Shown here: positions 36,983-48,600 of the stretch, one piece after another
Position numbering within the stretch: the first letter of the stretch is position 1
Layout: every line of letters begins with the position of its first letter
Source: Kineosphaera limosa NBRC 100340
GTDB lineage: Bacteria > Actinomycetota > Actinomycetes > Actinomycetales > Dermatophilaceae
Direction: 5' to 3'
Length of the DNA stretch: 64,000 bases
NCBI RefSeq assembly: GCF_000298215.1
Contig: NZ_BAHD01000014.1
Location: 34,615 to 98,614, forward strand
Program-made: the position numbers and the translations under genes
The notes under the pieces: generated by a model
Databases searched by the model: none
Told to the model about the DNA's origin: nothing
Seen by the model: the letters and a program-made list of their open reading frames with translations, nothing else

Positions 36983-39900
36983 CGTCCCTGCAACACTCTG
37001 CGGGCGTCACGCCCTACCCCCCGTCCGATGTGCAGCGCTACCTGCAGGCCGGTCTGTGGGGCAAGACGCGCATCGAAGACCTCATCGCCCGCCGCGCCGC
37101 GCGCCGGCCCGACGCCCCCGCAGTCGTCGACGCCGCCGGGACGACGACGTACCGGCAGCTCGTGGCGGCCGGCGAACGGGCGGCCGGTGTCCTCGCCGCC
37201 GGCGGCGTGACGGCCGGCGACGCCGTCTTCCTGCACATGCCGAACACCGTCGATGCCATCGCCGCCCTCCTCGGCGCATTCCGGCTCGGGGCCCTCCCGA
37301 TCGCTGCCCTGAGCACACACCGGGGCGCGGAGATCGCGGGGTTCCTTGCGGCCGGACGCGCCACGCACTGGGTTCTCGGCGACCTCCTCGGCGTCGATCC
37401 CGACACCCTCGTGCGCGACGTCACAGCCCGGGTCGGGCACGACGTTGCTGTCATCCGCTGGACCGGCCGACCGATGGATCGGATCGAGGCCCCGCCGCCT
37501 GCACGAGACTGGGCCGATGCGGAGGAGCTCGCGTTCTTCCAGCTCAGCGGCGGCACGACCGGAGCGAGCAAGCTCATTCCGCGGGCCCACCGCGAATACG
37601 CCTACTCGTTCCTGCGCAGCAACGAACTGTGCGGCGTCGATGAGTCCACGGTGCTCGTCATCCCGCTGCCGCTCACCCACAACTTCCCGATGAGCTCGCC
37701 GGGCTTCCTCGGAGTCCTGTCCGCCGGCGGCTGCGTCGTGCTGTGTGCCCACGGCGACCCGGCGACGATCTGCGCCGCGATCCAGACGAACCGCGCCACC
37801 CACCTCATCGGCGTGCCGCCCCTGATCCAGGTGCTGCTGGACTCTGCGGCACGCCGCGGGGCCGACTTGCGCACTCTGCGGCGGGTGCTCGTCGGTGGTG
37901 CCCGGCTCTCGCCCGCGGTGGCCCGCCGGATCCACGGAGAGCTCGGCTGCCTCCAGCAGGTCTACGGCATGGCCGAGGGGCTCGTCTGTTACACCAGCCC
38001 GACCGATGACCTCGACACGATAGTCACGACCCAGGGGCGACCGATGTCGGCGTTCGACGAGGTCCGGGTCGTGGCCGTCGACGACGCAGGCGCAGGCCTC
38101 GTTGGCACGCCCGTCGACGTCGGAGCCGGTGAGGTCGGGGAGCTACAGGTGCGCGGGCCGTACACCATCCGCGGCTACTACTTCGGCGGGCCTCGCGAGC
38201 ACGCCTCCTTCACCCCGGACGGCTTCTACCGGACCGGTGATCTCGTGCGGCGGGACGAGACGGGCAGCATCACCGTCGTCGGCCGGACGAAGGAGCAGAT
38301 CAACCGCGGCGGCGAAAAGGTCGCGCCCGCCGAGGTCGAGGACGCCCTGCTACGGCACCCTGGCGTTCACGATGCGTGCGTCGTCGCCGAGGCCGACGAG
38401 TTGTTGGGCGAGCGCGTCGTCGCCTACGTCGTGCCTCGTGCGACCGCGCCGTCGTCGTCGGAGGCGAACGGGTCGTCGGGCGGGCACTCGGCCGCGCCCC
38501 CCGCGCCCATCGATCGCCGGGAGTTGCGGCGCCACTTGGTCGCCCAGTCGCTCGCGGCCTACAAGATCCCCGACGCCTACCGGATCGTCGAGGCACTCCC
38601 GACGACCGCGGTCGGCAAGGTGGCGCGACGCCGGGTCACGCCTCCCGTCGCCACCATCGCTGCCTCGGCCGCACCTGCGGCGGCGGCGCCTCGATCCGGC
38701 CCCGAGGTCCTCGACGTGCTCGGAGTCGGCTTCGGGCCCGCGAACATGGCCCTGGCCGTGGCGATCCGGGAGGAGAACGAGAGGCGCGCGACGGGGCTGG
38801 CGGCGCGGTTCGTCGACGCGGCGCCGTACCCGCGCTGGCACGAGGGGCTGCTGTTCGAGGACGCCTCGATGCAGGTGGCCTTTGCTAAGGACCTTGCGAC
38901 CATGCGCAACCCCCGGTCGGCCTTTACTTTCGTGCAGTTCCTTGCCGAGCGCGGGCGACTCGCGGATTTCGTCAACCGCGGCTCGATGACGCCGCTGCGG
39001 GTCGAGTTCGTCGAGTATCTGCGGTGGGCCGCGGAGAAGCTGCGCGACGACGTGACGTACGCCGCTCGCGTCGAGGCCGTGACCCCCGTCGTCGTGGACG
39101 GCGCGATCGAGGCCTACGACGTCGACATCAGCGACGCGGCGGGGATGACCCGCCTACGCAGCCGCCACGTCGTGCTCGCGGTCGGCCTGCAGCCGATCAT
39201 GCCCGCCCAACTGCCCGCGGGCCCGCGGGTCTGGCACGCAAGCCAGCATCTGCATCGCGTCGGCGACCTCGACCCCGCGACCACCCGCGACGTCGTCGTC
39301 CTAGGCGGCGGGCAGAGCGCCGCGGAGGTGGTTCTGCACCTGCGCGAGCAGCTGCCGTCGGCCCGGATTCACGCCGTCCACGGGAAGTTCGCCTACACCC
39401 CCTCGGACTCCTCGCCGTTCGCCAACCGGATCTTCGACCCGGCCAGCGTCGACGTGCTCTTCGACGCGCCGGAACCCGAACGAGCCCGCGTCAACGCCCT
39501 GCACGCCAACACCAACGACGCCGTCGTCAGCCCCGCCACGCTGCAGACCCTCTTCGACCTGGACTACCGCGATCGGTGGCTTGGGCGCGAACGGGTGATC
39601 TGGCACCCCTGCACGCGCGTGCTCGAGGGCCGAGACCGCGGCGACGCCGTCGAGCTCGATCTCATCGAGCTGCTCGGCGGATCCTTGGGAGCAGGCGAGA
39701 TGCTCGCGAGGGGGGACTCGACCGGAGCCGGACGAGTGCGGCTGCGCGCCGACGCCGTCGTGTGTGCGACGGGCTACGTGCCGCTCGACCCAGCTGCCCT
39801 GCTGGGCGACTCCGGCCGGGCGCTCCGCCGCGACGCCTCGGGCAGGCCGCTGGCTCGGCGCGACTACGCGGCGGAATGGGACGTGAACGCCCGCGGCCAG

Positions 39901-40104
39901 CTCTTCCTCATCGGCCAGACCCGCCACCAGCACGGTGTCTCGGCGACGTTGTTGTCCAATGTCGCCGTTCGCGCGGGTGAGATCGTCGCCACCGTGACGC
40001 AGGCCGGTCGCGCCGCCAACGCATCGACAGCGGGGCCTGGCCGTGTCGACCGCCCCGACCAGAGCAGAGGCTCGTCGCGGCCGACGACGGTCGCCCTCCC
40101 ATGA
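36979..40104 (+). CDS. Fusion: 2,3-DHB-AMP ligase (DhbE) + L-ornithine/lysine N-monooxygenase
   Basis: 1041 residues from an ATG overlapping dhbC. Residues 1 to about 550 are a DhbE/EntE ligase: QLSGGTTGASKLIPRAHREYAYSF (A3-like), YGMAEGLVCYT, FYRTGDLVRRDETGSITVVGRTKEQINRGGEKVAPAEVE, and the terminal PTTAVGKVARR lysine. An Ala/Pro linker (about 555-573) joins a SidA/PvdA/IucD-type flavin N-hydroxylase: FAD motif VLGVGFGPANMALA, FAKDLATMRNPRSAFTFVQFLAERGRLADFVNRG, NADPH motif VVVLGGGQSAAEVVLHL, SPFANRIFDP and the C-terminal ATGYVPLDP. One half would activate DHB for the aryl carrier protein; the other would make N5-hydroxyornithine for the last NRPS module. The frame is continuous and no separate start precedes the second half. 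I know these as separate proteins in characterised pathways. Confidence 0.92.
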   Translation: MTSLQHSAGVTPYPPSDVQRYLQAGLWGKTRIEDLIARRAARRPDAPAVVDAAGTTTYRQLVAAGERAAGVLAAGGVTAGDAVFLHMPNTVDAIAALLGAFRLGALPIAALSTHRGAEIAGFLAAGRATHWVLGDLLGVDPDTLVRDVTARVGHDVAVIRWTGRPMDRIEAPPPARDWADAEELAFFQLSGGTTGASKLIPRAHREYAYSFLRSNELCGVDESTVLVIPLPLTHNFPMSSPGFLGVLSAGGCVVLCAHGDPATICAAIQTNRATHLIGVPPLIQVLLDSAARRGADLRTLRRVLVGGARLSPAVARRIHGELGCLQQVYGMAEGLVCYTSPTDDLDTIVTTQGRPMSAFDEVRVVAVDDAGAGLVGTPVDVGAGEVGELQVRGPYTIRGYYFGGPREHASFTPDGFYRTGDLVRRDETGSITVVGRTKEQINRGGEKVAPAEVEDALLRHPGVHDACVVAEADELLGERVVAYVVPRATAPSSSEANGSSGGHSAAPPAPIDRRELRRHLVAQSLAAYKIPDAYRIVEALPTTAVGKVARRRVTPPVATIAASAAPAAAAPRSGPEVLDVLGVGFGPANMALAVAIREENERRATGLAARFVDAAPYPRWHEGLLFEDASMQVAFAKDLATMRNPRSAFTFVQFLAERGRLADFVNRGSMTPLRVEFVEYLRWAAEKLRDDVTYAARVEAVTPVVVDGAIEAYDVDISDAAGMTRLRSRHVVLAVGLQPIMPAQLPAGPRVWHASQHLHRVGDLDPATTRDVVVLGGGQSAAEVVLHLREQLPSARIHAVHGKFAYTPSDSSPFANRIFDPASVDVLFDAPEPERARVNALHANTNDAVVSPATLQTLFDLDYRDRWLGRERVIWHPCTRVLEGRDRGDAVELDLIELLGGSLGAGEMLARGDSTGAGRVRLRADAVVCATGYVPLDPAALLGDSGRALRRDASGRPLARRDYAAEWDVNARGQLFLIGQTRHQHGVSATLLSNVAVRAGEIVATVTQAGRAANASTAGPGRVDRPDQSRGSSRPTTVALP

Positions 40105-40955
40105 GCGAATCCCTCTTCGACGTCGCGGCGCTGCACGTCGGCTACCCGCGCCTGCCGGATGTCATCCGAGGCCTCGACCTGAGCCTGCCCCGTGGCGGCT
40201 TCACGGCGGTCGTCGGCCCGAACGGGTGCGGAAAGTCGACTCTCCTGCTCACCCTCGCCCGACTACTCCGACCCGCCTCGGGGCAGGTGAGTCTGCACAG
40301 GCGTCCCCTTACCTCCTATCCTGCGCGTGACCTCGCCAGGACCCTCGCCTTCCTGCCCCAGCAGCCGCTCGCCCCCGACGGCATCCGCGTGCGCGATCTC
40401 GTCATGCGCGGTCGCCAGCCGTACCGGCGCTTCCTCCTGCCCGCGACCGCCGTCGACCACGCGGCCGTCGACGCGGCGCTCGCCGCCACGGGCACGAAGG
40501 ATCTCGCCGACATCGAGCTGTCCGGGCTCTCCGGCGGGCAGCGCCAGCGCGTGTGGATCGCGATGACGCTGGCCCAGGACACCGACGTCGTGCTGCTCGA
40601 TGAGCCGACGAGCTTCCTGGACATCGCGCATCAAGTCGACGTGCTCGAGGCCGGCGCCGCACTCGCCCGCAGCGGCCGCAGCGTCGTCGCCGTCCTGCAC
40701 GACCTCGGGTTGGCCGCCCGCTACGCCGACCACCTCGTTGTCATGAAGTCCGGGCGACGGATGGCGTCTGGGGCGCCGCACGACGTCGTCAACGAAGACC
40801 TCGTCCACGAGGTCTTCGGGCTGCGCTGCCGCGTCGTCGCCGACCCCGAGACGGGCACGCCGCTGGTCGTCCCGCGCCGACGCGCCGGCACCTGCGAACC
40901 CGACCAGACCGTCCCGACCAGCACCGATGAAAGGACTGCCCATGCCTGCACCTGA
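40101..40955 (+). CDS. Siderophore ABC importer ATP-binding protein (FepC type)
   Basis: 284 residues, with ATG overlapping the fusion gene stop. Walker A is GPNGCGKSTLLLTLARLL, the Q-loop FLPQQPLAPDGIRVRDLVMRGRQPY, the signature LSGGQRQRVWIAMTLAQDTD, Walker B VVLLDEPTSFLDIAHQVDVL and the switch His in VLHDLGLAARYAD. The pattern is that of ferric-catecholate importers. Its membrane partners are not adjacent but at the end of the operon (60999 and 62111), and its binding protein is at 41299. Confidence 0.94.
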   Translation: MSESLFDVAALHVGYPRLPDVIRGLDLSLPRGGFTAVVGPNGCGKSTLLLTLARLLRPASGQVSLHRRPLTSYPARDLARTLAFLPQQPLAPDGIRVRDLVMRGRQPYRRFLLPATAVDHAAVDAALAATGTKDLADIELSGLSGGQRQRVWIAMTLAQDTDVVLLDEPTSFLDIAHQVDVLEAGAALARSGRSVVAVLHDLGLAARYADHLVVMKSGRRMASGAPHDVVNEDLVHEVFGLRCRVVADPETGTPLVVPRRRAGTCEPDQTVPTSTDERTAHACT

Positions 40956-41250
40956 GCCCAATGCCCACCCCGCGCTCGACCCGCAATGCGACCCCACAGC
41001 CGCACCGGCGACCGGGCGGGGGACGCCGGCGCAGCCGGATCTGCTCGCCGACCTCGCAGCCGCCGCAGGCCTCGACGTCACCGACATCCGCCTCGACGAA
41101 GACCTCCTCGGACTCGGCCTCGACAGCGTGCGACTCATGCGCCTTGTCGAACAGTGGCGTGCCGCCGGGCTCGACGTCGCCTTCGCCGACCTGGCTGCGG
41201 GCGGCACGGTCGCCGAGGCGCTCGAAACGGTCTCCGTCGGCCGGGCCTGA
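40942..41250 (+). CDS. Stand-alone aryl carrier protein (ArCP)
   Basis: The start is ATG 40942, chosen because AAAGGA lies 6 bases upstream; the ATG at 40927 has no such site. The gene overlaps the ATPase end by 14 bp and gives 102 residues. The core LLGLGLDSVRLMRLVEQWRAAGLDVAFADLAAGGTVAEAL carries the phosphopantetheine Ser in the GLDSVR form typical of the EntB/DhbB carrier domain. DHB from the DhbE half of the fusion protein should be loaded here and passed to the first NRPS condensation domain. The 48 bp after it are empty. Confidence 0.9.
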   Translation: MPAPEPNAHPALDPQCDPTAAPATGRGTPAQPDLLADLAAAAGLDVTDIRLDEDLLGLGLDSVRLMRLVEQWRAAGLDVAFADLAAGGTVAEALETVSVGRA

Positions 41251-41298
41251 CCGGGACCGACGGTCCGTCCCACCGCACCCCCATCGAAAGGGCAACAC

Positions 41299-42303
41299 GT
41301 GAACAACCCCCGCCTTCTCGCCGCCGCCGGAGCCCTTGTCATCGGGCTCGGGATCACCGCCTGCGGCTCCGCCACCTCCGCGACCTCCGGCGCGGCCGGC
41401 ACGAGCACCGAAACGGCGGCCGCGGGCGCCGAGGCGACGACCCACTCCGTCGACACCGCCTTCGGCCAGGTCACCATTCCGACCAAGCCGACGCGTGCCA
41501 TCGCCCTCGAGGGCGGCGTCGGGCCGCTGCTGTCTGCCGGGATCACCCCGGTCGCTACGGCCGACGGTGACTTCGCCGACTCCTTCCTCCCGGAGGAGTA
41601 CGCGAAGGTCAAGGACCTGCCGATCATCCTCGGCAAGGACGGCCCCGACCTGGAGAGGATCGTGGCACTCAAACCCGACCTCATGATCGGCTTCGTGCGC
41701 GGCGGCAAGACAGCCGAGCTGAGTGCTGATGCCAAGGCGCAGTGGACCAAGCTCAACGCGATCGCACCCACCGTGCTCATCCGCTCCGACGGATCGGCCC
41801 AGACCAAGGACGCCACGCTGACGATGTCCGAGGTCCTCGGCGACGGTGAGCAGGCTCAGGCAGCCAAGAAGGCCTACGAGGAGAAGGCTGCCGAGCTGAA
41901 GAAGACGTACGCGGACGTTCTGGCCAACAACGTCTTCGCGCCGCTGGACTACTACGAGGAGGTCAACGTCTACTCCCCGATTTCGTGGCCGGGCGACACC
42001 CTCCTGGACGCCGGAGCCAAACTCACGTCGGTGTCGGCGAACGAGCGGACCGAGAACGCGACGTTCCTCTCGGCCGAGCAGCTCGGCAAGATCTCCGACG
42101 CCACCGTCGTGCTCTATGACGAGACAGTCGACGGTCAGCCGGCCGAGGGCGCCGCCGAGCTGGCGAAGCTGCCCACCTACACCGCGCTGCCGGCGGTCAA
42201 AGCCGGGCACAGCTACGGGCTGCGGTACTTCTTCGCCGACCGCTACGAGACCGCGTTGAAGTCGCTGGAGAGCCTCGAGGCGACCCTGAAGAAGTTGGCG
42301 TGA
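41299..42303 (+). CDS. Siderophore-binding lipoprotein of ABC importer
   Basis: 334 residues from GTG 41299 after a GAAAGGG site. The signal peptide ends at the lipobox GITACG. The mature protein has the FepB/FhuD fold: [58 protein letters not shown], and a C-terminal [14 protein letters not shown]. It probably binds the ferric form of the siderophore made by the surrounding NRPS genes. The stop overlaps the first NRPS start as GTGA, which couples uptake to synthesis. Confidence 0.93.
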   Translation: MNNPRLLAAAGALVIGLGITACGSATSATSGAAGTSTETAAAGAEATTHSVDTAFGQVTIPTKPTRAIALEGGVGPLLSAGITPVATADGDFADSFLPEEYAKVKDLPIILGKDGPDLERIVALKPDLMIGFVRGGKTAELSADAKAQWTKLNAIAPTVLIRSDGSAQTKDATLTMSEVLGDGEQAQAAKKAYEEKAAELKKTYADVLANNVFAPLDYYEEVNVYSPISWPGDTLLDAGAKLTSVSANERTENATFLSAEQLGKISDATVVLYDETVDGQPAEGAAELAKLPTYTALPAVKAGHSYGLRYFFADRYETALKSLESLEATLKKLA

Positions 42304-45300
42304 CCCACTCGCACCACACGAGATCCGCGCCGGCACTCACCCGCTCGCAGGAGGGCGTGGTCCACGCCCAGCTCATCGAGGCCGGTTCTGCCCGATACAC
42401 CGTCGGGGAGGCCGTTGAGCTGCGCGGGCCCGTCGAGTTGCCCGCGCTGGCCGCGGCGATCGAGCGCGCGGTCGGCGAGGTTCCTGGCTGGGCGCTGCGC
42501 GTCGACGCGGACGGGGTCACCGCGATGGCCGGCGGCTCGGGCGCCGGCCAGGTGTGCGAGGTCGTAGATCTGCGCGCCTCGCCCGACCCCTGGGCGGCGG
42601 CCACGGAAGTGATGGCGCAGCAGATGGTGCAGGGCCTGTCGTTCGGGGGGCAGGCCCTGCACCGGCAGCGGTTGCTGATGCTGGCACCCGATCGGGTCGT
42701 GTGGCTCGCCGCCGCCCATCACGTGCTCGTCGACGGCTACGGCCTCGTCCTGCTCGTGCGGCGAGCGCTGCAGCTGTATGCCGACGGTCGAGCCGGCCGT
42801 GCCAGTGCACCGACTCGCTTCATCGGGGTGGAGGCGATCGTGGCCGCCGAGCGCGCCTACGAGGCCTCGGCCTCCCACGACCGGGACCGCGAGTACTGGC
42901 TGGAGGTCGATCGGCGCGCCGAAGAGGCGGGGGCCGCGCGCGCTCTCCTGCGGACAGCCGGCGGCACTGGCTCAGGGGTCTTCGCGACCTCGCGCGCGGA
43001 CCTCGACGCTGCTGCCGACCGGCTCGGCCACACGTGGCCGGACCTACTTGCCGTAGCGCACGCGGTCGCTGTCTCGCGCCTGGCTGGGCATCGCGACGTG
43101 GTTACCGGCATCCCGCTCATGAACCGCCTCGGACCCGCCGCGCTGGCACCGACGAGCGTCGTCAACATCCTTCCGCTGCACGTGCACGTCGACCCCGGAG
43201 CAAGCGTGGCCCACCTCGTCGCGCAGGTCGCGGAGCGGCTGCGCGCGCTGCGCAGGCACGGGCGGTTCCGCGCCGAGGAGCTGGCCCGCCTCACCGGCCG
43301 GGTCAGCGGGGACGCACCTTTGGTCGGCGCCGAACTCAACATCAAGGTGTTCGACCAGCCGGGGCGCGTCGGCGACCTCGACGTGACGATCCACAATCTG
43401 GCCGAGGGACCGGTCGACGACCTCGGCCTCAGCGTCTACCGCCATGACCGGGCGCTCATGTGGTCGGCCACAGCGCCCGGGAGTGCTCCGGTGGCCACGC
43501 TGCGGGCCGCGGGCGCCAACGCCGGGGCGACCATCGACGCCGCCAGTGCCGCCAGCCCCACCAGCCCCGCCGAGGCGGCGGGGCACCTCGTCGGCGACGT
43601 GCTCGACGCTCTCGTACGCGCCGAGGCACGCACTCCCGTCGGTGCGCTCGCCGCACCCGCCGTGCCGCTGCCCCCGCTCGGCGCGGGCGCGCTCTCCCCC
43701 AGCACGATCGCCGATGCCGCGCAATCGCCGCCCACGGTCGCCACCCTCCTGGCCCGGACCGTCGCCGCGCACCCCGAGCGAATCGCCCTGGTCGACACCG
43801 CGCACGACACACGGTTGAGCTACGCCGACCTTGCAGTCCGCGTCGCGGCCACCGCCGAGGCGCTGACCGCCCGGACCGCTGCGGGCGACACAGTCGCCCT
43901 CGAAGTGCCCCGGTGCGCCGATGCCGTCGTCGCGCTTCTCGCATGCCTCGTCAGCGGCCGCGTGGCCGTCCCCCTCGACCCGATGTGGCCCGATTCACGG
44001 CGGGCCGAGCTGCGGGCCGGGGTCGGCGCCGGCTGCACCCTCGAGTCCGCCCCCATGTCGTCACCTGTCAGCGAAAGCCCGGCCTGCGACGAGCGGGACG
44101 CACCTGGTGGCCACACTGGCCGCGACGACGCCGCCGAGCGTCTGCAGCTACCCATCGACCGTCACGCGATCGCTTACGTCATCCACACCTCGGGATCGAC
44201 TGGCCGCCCCAAGGGTGTCGCGGTGAGCCACGACGCCCTCGCGCACTTCCTCGCCCATCACCGCGCCGAGACCTTCGCCCCCCTCGCCGACGGACAGTCG
44301 TTGCGGGTGGCGCAGACCCTACCCTTGGAGTTCGACGGGTCGTGGGACACGTTGCAGGGACTCTTCCTCGGGCACGAGGTGCACCTGTTGTCGCGGGAGG
44401 TGACCCGCGATCCCGCGGCCACCGTCGCGCAGGTGCGGGCGCACGCCCTGGAGTTCCTCGACACAACCCCGACCGTGCTCGCCGCCCTGCTCGACGAGGG
44501 CCTGCTCGACGCCGGGCATTCGCTGCGGATGGTGAGCGTCGGCGGCGAGGCATGCCCACCGGAGCTGTGGGCGCGGCTTCTCGCTGAACGGGGTCTGCAG
44601 GTCGCGAACTTTTACGGCCCCACAGAGACGTGTGTGGATGCGGTCGGTCTCGTGCGCCCCGCCGCCGGACCGCCAACCGGCGCGGAGATCACCGGCCGGG
44701 GATCCATCGGCAGTCCCCTGCGCAGCGTCCGCGCGCTCGTGCTCGACCCGCACCTCGGCTCGGTACCCCCAGGTGTCGTCGGCGAGCTGTACCTCGCCGG
44801 GCCGCAGGTCGCCCTCGGCTACCTCGGGCGCAGCGCGCTGACCGCCGAACGGTTCGTCGCCGACCGCACCGGACCGCCCGGATCGCGCATGTACCGCACC
44901 GGCGATCTCGTCGTCATCGGGCCCGACGGGCTGCTCGACTACCGAGGTCGGGCCGACGACCAGGTCAAGGTGCGCGGCTACCGCGTCGAACCCGGCGAGG
45001 TCGAGGCCGGACTGCGCCGCCTCGCGGGCGTGCGGCAGGCCGCGGTCGTCGCGCGGGACGGTGCGCTCGTCGCGTATGTCGTCGCCGCCGAGCCCGGGAC
45101 GCAACTGCGCGACGCGGCCCGCGACGTGCTTCCCGAACATCTCGTGCCCGCACGGGTCGTCGTGCTCGACGCTCTGCCCCGCACGTCCACCGGCAAACTC
45201 GATGTCGCCGCCCTGCCGCTCGACGACGAGGCGCCGACAGCCACGTCGCCCGCACTCGCTCCCGCAACCGATGCGGAACGCGCCCTCGCCGGAGTGCTCG

Positions 45301-45650
45301 CCGACGTCCTCGCCCTATCCATCGCTCGGATTGGCGGCGACAGTGACTTCTTTGCACTCGGCGGCGACTCGATCTCGGCCATCAAGGTCGTCGCGGCCCT
45401 GCGCCGCGCCGGACACCACACGAGCGTCGGCGCCATCTTCACCGACCGCACCCTCGCCCGCATCGCCGCAGGCATCACCCTCGCGGACACCACCGAGGGA
45501 ACCGCCGACGGATCCTCGGCCGGCTCGGATGCGGCCGGCCCCGACCCGCGACTCACCGCGACCCAGCTCGCGAGCGTGCACGACCTGATCGCCCGCCGTT
45601 CCCGGCGCCCCCGCAGCGGCCGGCAACCCGAGAGGACCCCCCGCGCATGA
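42300..45650 (+). CDS. NRPS 1 (C-A-T), first elongation module
   Basis: 1116 residues from a GTG overlapping the binding-protein stop. The C domain (about 10-430) has the active motif [11 protein letters not shown] and should accept DHB from the aryl carrier. The A domain (about 470-990) has [28 protein letters not shown] and STGKLD. The residues aligned to the ten Stachelhaus positions read D-G-D-D-S-G-F-V-D-K by my hand alignment. Asp at positions 239 and 278 suggests a basic or polar side chain; I cannot assign the amino acid. A T domain ([15 protein letters not shown]) and a short helical tail finish the protein. Confidence 0.92.
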   Translation: MTHSHHTRSAPALTRSQEGVVHAQLIEAGSARYTVGEAVELRGPVELPALAAAIERAVGEVPGWALRVDADGVTAMAGGSGAGQVCEVVDLRASPDPWAAATEVMAQQMVQGLSFGGQALHRQRLLMLAPDRVVWLAAAHHVLVDGYGLVLLVRRALQLYADGRAGRASAPTRFIGVEAIVAAERAYEASASHDRDREYWLEVDRRAEEAGAARALLRTAGGTGSGVFATSRADLDAAADRLGHTWPDLLAVAHAVAVSRLAGHRDVVTGIPLMNRLGPAALAPTSVVNILPLHVHVDPGASVAHLVAQVAERLRALRRHGRFRAEELARLTGRVSGDAPLVGAELNIKVFDQPGRVGDLDVTIHNLAEGPVDDLGLSVYRHDRALMWSATAPGSAPVATLRAAGANAGATIDAASAASPTSPAEAAGHLVGDVLDALVRAEARTPVGALAAPAVPLPPLGAGALSPSTIADAAQSPPTVATLLARTVAAHPERIALVDTAHDTRLSYADLAVRVAATAEALTARTAAGDTVALEVPRCADAVVALLACLVSGRVAVPLDPMWPDSRRAELRAGVGAGCTLESAPMSSPVSESPACDERDAPGGHTGRDDAAERLQLPIDRHAIAYVIHTSGSTGRPKGVAVSHDALAHFLAHHRAETFAPLADGQSLRVAQTLPLEFDGSWDTLQGLFLGHEVHLLSREVTRDPAATVAQVRAHALEFLDTTPTVLAALLDEGLLDAGHSLRMVSVGGEACPPELWARLLAERGLQVANFYGPTETCVDAVGLVRPAAGPPTGAEITGRGSIGSPLRSVRALVLDPHLGSVPPGVVGELYLAGPQVALGYLGRSALTAERFVADRTGPPGSRMYRTGDLVVIGPDGLLDYRGRADDQVKVRGYRVEPGEVEAGLRRLAGVRQAAVVARDGALVAYVVAAEPGTQLRDAARDVLPEHLVPARVVVLDALPRTSTGKLDVAALPLDDEAPTATSPALAPATDAERALAGVLADVLALSIARIGGDSDFFALGGDSISAIKVVAALRRAGHHTSVGAIFTDRTLARIAAGITLADTTEGTADGSSAGSDAAGPDPRLTATQLASVHDLIARRSRRPRSGRQPERTPRA

Positions 45651-48600
45651 CGACCGGCACCCCGCTCATCTGGCCGACCACCCCGCTGCAGCAGGGCCTG
45701 GTCGCTCTCGCCGAGCTCGGCCGCAGCGACCCGGCGTCGGTCGGCGCCGCAGCAGGGGGCGGGGACGGTGGCGACGATGCCGCGGTCGGGATCGCCCGCA
45801 GCGGCGCACCGACCGACTACGTGGGGCAGTCGGTCGTGCAGCTGGCCGGACCCGTCGACCTGGACGCCCTGCGCGCAGCCATCGCCGCCCTGGTCGCCGA
45901 CCAGCCCCACCTGCACGCCGGCTTCCTCATGAACGACGACGTCGCGCCCGTGCAGTTCATCGAGGAGCTCGACCCGGTCATCGAGGTCCACGACCCTACG
46001 GACCCTGATCCGGAGCCCGTGGCCGCGGTGCTCGCGTGGCAGCGCCGCCTGGCGTGGGACCTGCACGAGCCGCCGCTCCTGCGCTGGGATGTCGTCCTGG
46101 ACGCCGACGACCGACCAGCCGCGCTGGTCATCGCCGCCCACCACATCGTCCTCGACGGGTGGTCGATGCCCCTGCTGGTGGCGCAGGTCGCGCGTCATTA
46201 CGCCCGCCTCGTGGGCGCCCCCAGCGAGTTGCCCGCGGTGCGCGGCAGTTACGCCGACCACCTCGCCTGGCTCGCCGAGCAGGACACCGACGCGGCTCGC
46301 GCCTTCTGGGCCACCCACCTCTCCGACCTCGACGCGCCGACGCCGGCTTGGCTGGGGCCGACCGGCGGCGCTCGCCGCCCGACCCGCCTCGAGGCCGTCA
46401 TCAACCCCCTCGACCCGACGCGCCTCGCCGAGTGCGGCCTCACCCCGGCGGCCGTCGCGCGCACCTGCTGGGGCCTGGCGCTCGACGCTGTCACCGGCTC
46501 CTGCGGGACGCCGTTCGCCGTGGCCGTCTCCACCCGCGACGCCGGCGTCACCGACGTTGACGACCTCATCGGTCTGACGACCGACGCTGTGCTCGTCGCC
46601 GAACGACCCGACCCGGGCGGCGACGTGCTTGCGGCGGCGGCCGATGCTGCGCGGCGTTGGACCGCGAGCCTGCCCCACCAGCACGTCGGGCTGCGCGGCA
46701 TCCACGCCGCCCTGCGCCGCCCGGAGACCGCGACGAGCCTGCTTGCCATCGAATCCGCTCACAAAGCAAAGACTTTCGCTGCCGGTGAGGTCACCTTCGC
46801 GCTGACGCGCGTCGACGATGACACCCACTATCCACTTGCCGCGACCCTCGTCCTGGGGCATCGGGGGGACAACGCGCCGTGGAGGTTGGAGGTCACCTAC
46901 GACGCGGCCTGCGTGGAGGAAGCCACCGCCCGACGCCACGCCGATGCGTTCACCGCGTTTGTCGAGGCCGCCCGAACCGCGACGCGCCTCGGTGCCGTCG
47001 ACGTGCTCGGTGCCGCCGACGCAGCTCTCCTCGCGGGCGCCGAGAGCCGTACCGCGCATCACGCAGTCGGCCCGGTCGGCGCGGAAGGGGCCTCCCGCGA
47101 ACGGATCCCGCCGCTCCTGCCCGAGGCGTTCTCGAACGCGTGCGCGCGCTTCCCGCAGCGCACGGCGCTCGTGGATGCCGACCCGGACGGCCGCCGTGCC
47201 CACTGGACCTTCGCCCAGCTCGCGGTCGATGTTGCCGCACTGCGCGACGACCTCCGCAAGCTCCTGCCCGCCAGGTCGGAAGGCCCGCCCATCGTCGCAG
47301 TGACGCGGCCGCGTTCGGCCCGTACCGTCGTCGCTCTCCTGGCGATCCTCGAGGCTGGAGCCGCCGCCCTGGTCATGGACCCCGCGCTGCCGTCGACCCG
47401 GAGCGAGGCGATCCTCGCCGAGGTCGGCGCGGCGCTCGTCGTCACGGCCGACGGAGTGCAGGTCCGCCACGACCACATCCGCGAGCAACCCCACCCCCAC
47501 GAACAGCGCCGCGGCGTGGCGACGCGCGCACCGCAGCCCGGCGACATCGCCTCAGTTGTGCTCACTTCGGGCTCGACCGGCATGCCCAAGCCCGTCGCCG
47601 TGCCGCATCGTGCGCTGGCGCACCTGCTCGAGCATCACAGCCGCGAGCTGCACCCCGAGGGCGGCACCGCGCCGCGCCAGGTCGCCCACGCCGCCGCGTT
47701 CCACTTCGATGCCCACTGGGACGCACTCCTCGCGATGTTCGCCGGGCACACCGTGCACGTGCTGTCCGACGATCTCTTCCTCGACCCTTTCGCCCTCGCC
47801 GAGTACGTCGAGCGCGAGGGCATCGACTACCTCGACCTCACCCCCACGGTGTGGTCGGCGTTGCTGGCCGCCGACGCATTCACGCGCCTGCCGCGCGTGT
47901 GCGTGCTCGGGGGCGAGGCGCTGCCGCCGCAGCTGTGGGCGCAGCTGCGCGAGCGCTGCGCCGAAAGTGACACGGTCGCCCTTAACCTTTACGGCCCGAC
48001 CGAGGCCACCGTCGACGCCGCGTGGGCGTCACTGGCCGACCATCCGACGCCCGTCGTCGGCCGGCCCCTCGGCACGACCGGGCTCCTCGTCCTCGACGAC
48101 CGGCTGCGTCGGGTGCCCCCCGGCACATCCGGCGAGCTGTATCTCACCGGACCACAGCTCGCCGACGGTTACTTGGGTCGGGCGGGGCTCACCGCCGAGC
48201 GGTTCGTCGCGAACCCCTACCCGCGGCGCGATGATGTGGGCGCGATTCGCGTGGGGGACGAGCGGATGTACCGCACCGGCGATGTCGCCCGTTGGACCCA
48301 GGAGGGGCTGCTCGTGCTCGGCGGCCGCACCGACGGACAGCTCTCCCTCGCCGGTCGCCGGGTCGAGCCCGGCGAGATCGAGGCGGTACTCACCGCCGAT
48401 GGGCGGGTGCGTGAGGCGGCCGTCGTCGTCCGTGACAGCGTCTCGGGGCGGGGTCGGGTCGTCGGGTACGTCGTCCCCGAGCGCCTCGGCGGCGGCCAGG
48501 GGTGCGTGCGCGGCCAGCTTCTCGCCGAGCTACTGACCGCTTGCCGCGCCGCCCTGCCCGCGGCGCTCGTCCCCGCAGACCTGGTGCTGCTCGATGCCTG

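Noticed and set aside
38690..38720. Separate start for the N-hydroxylase, making it an independent gene
   Set aside because: The only nearby in-frame start is a GTG inside the FAD-binding strand itself (LDVLGVGF) with no good ribosome-binding site, and the ligase frame continues without a stop; a fusion is the simpler reading.
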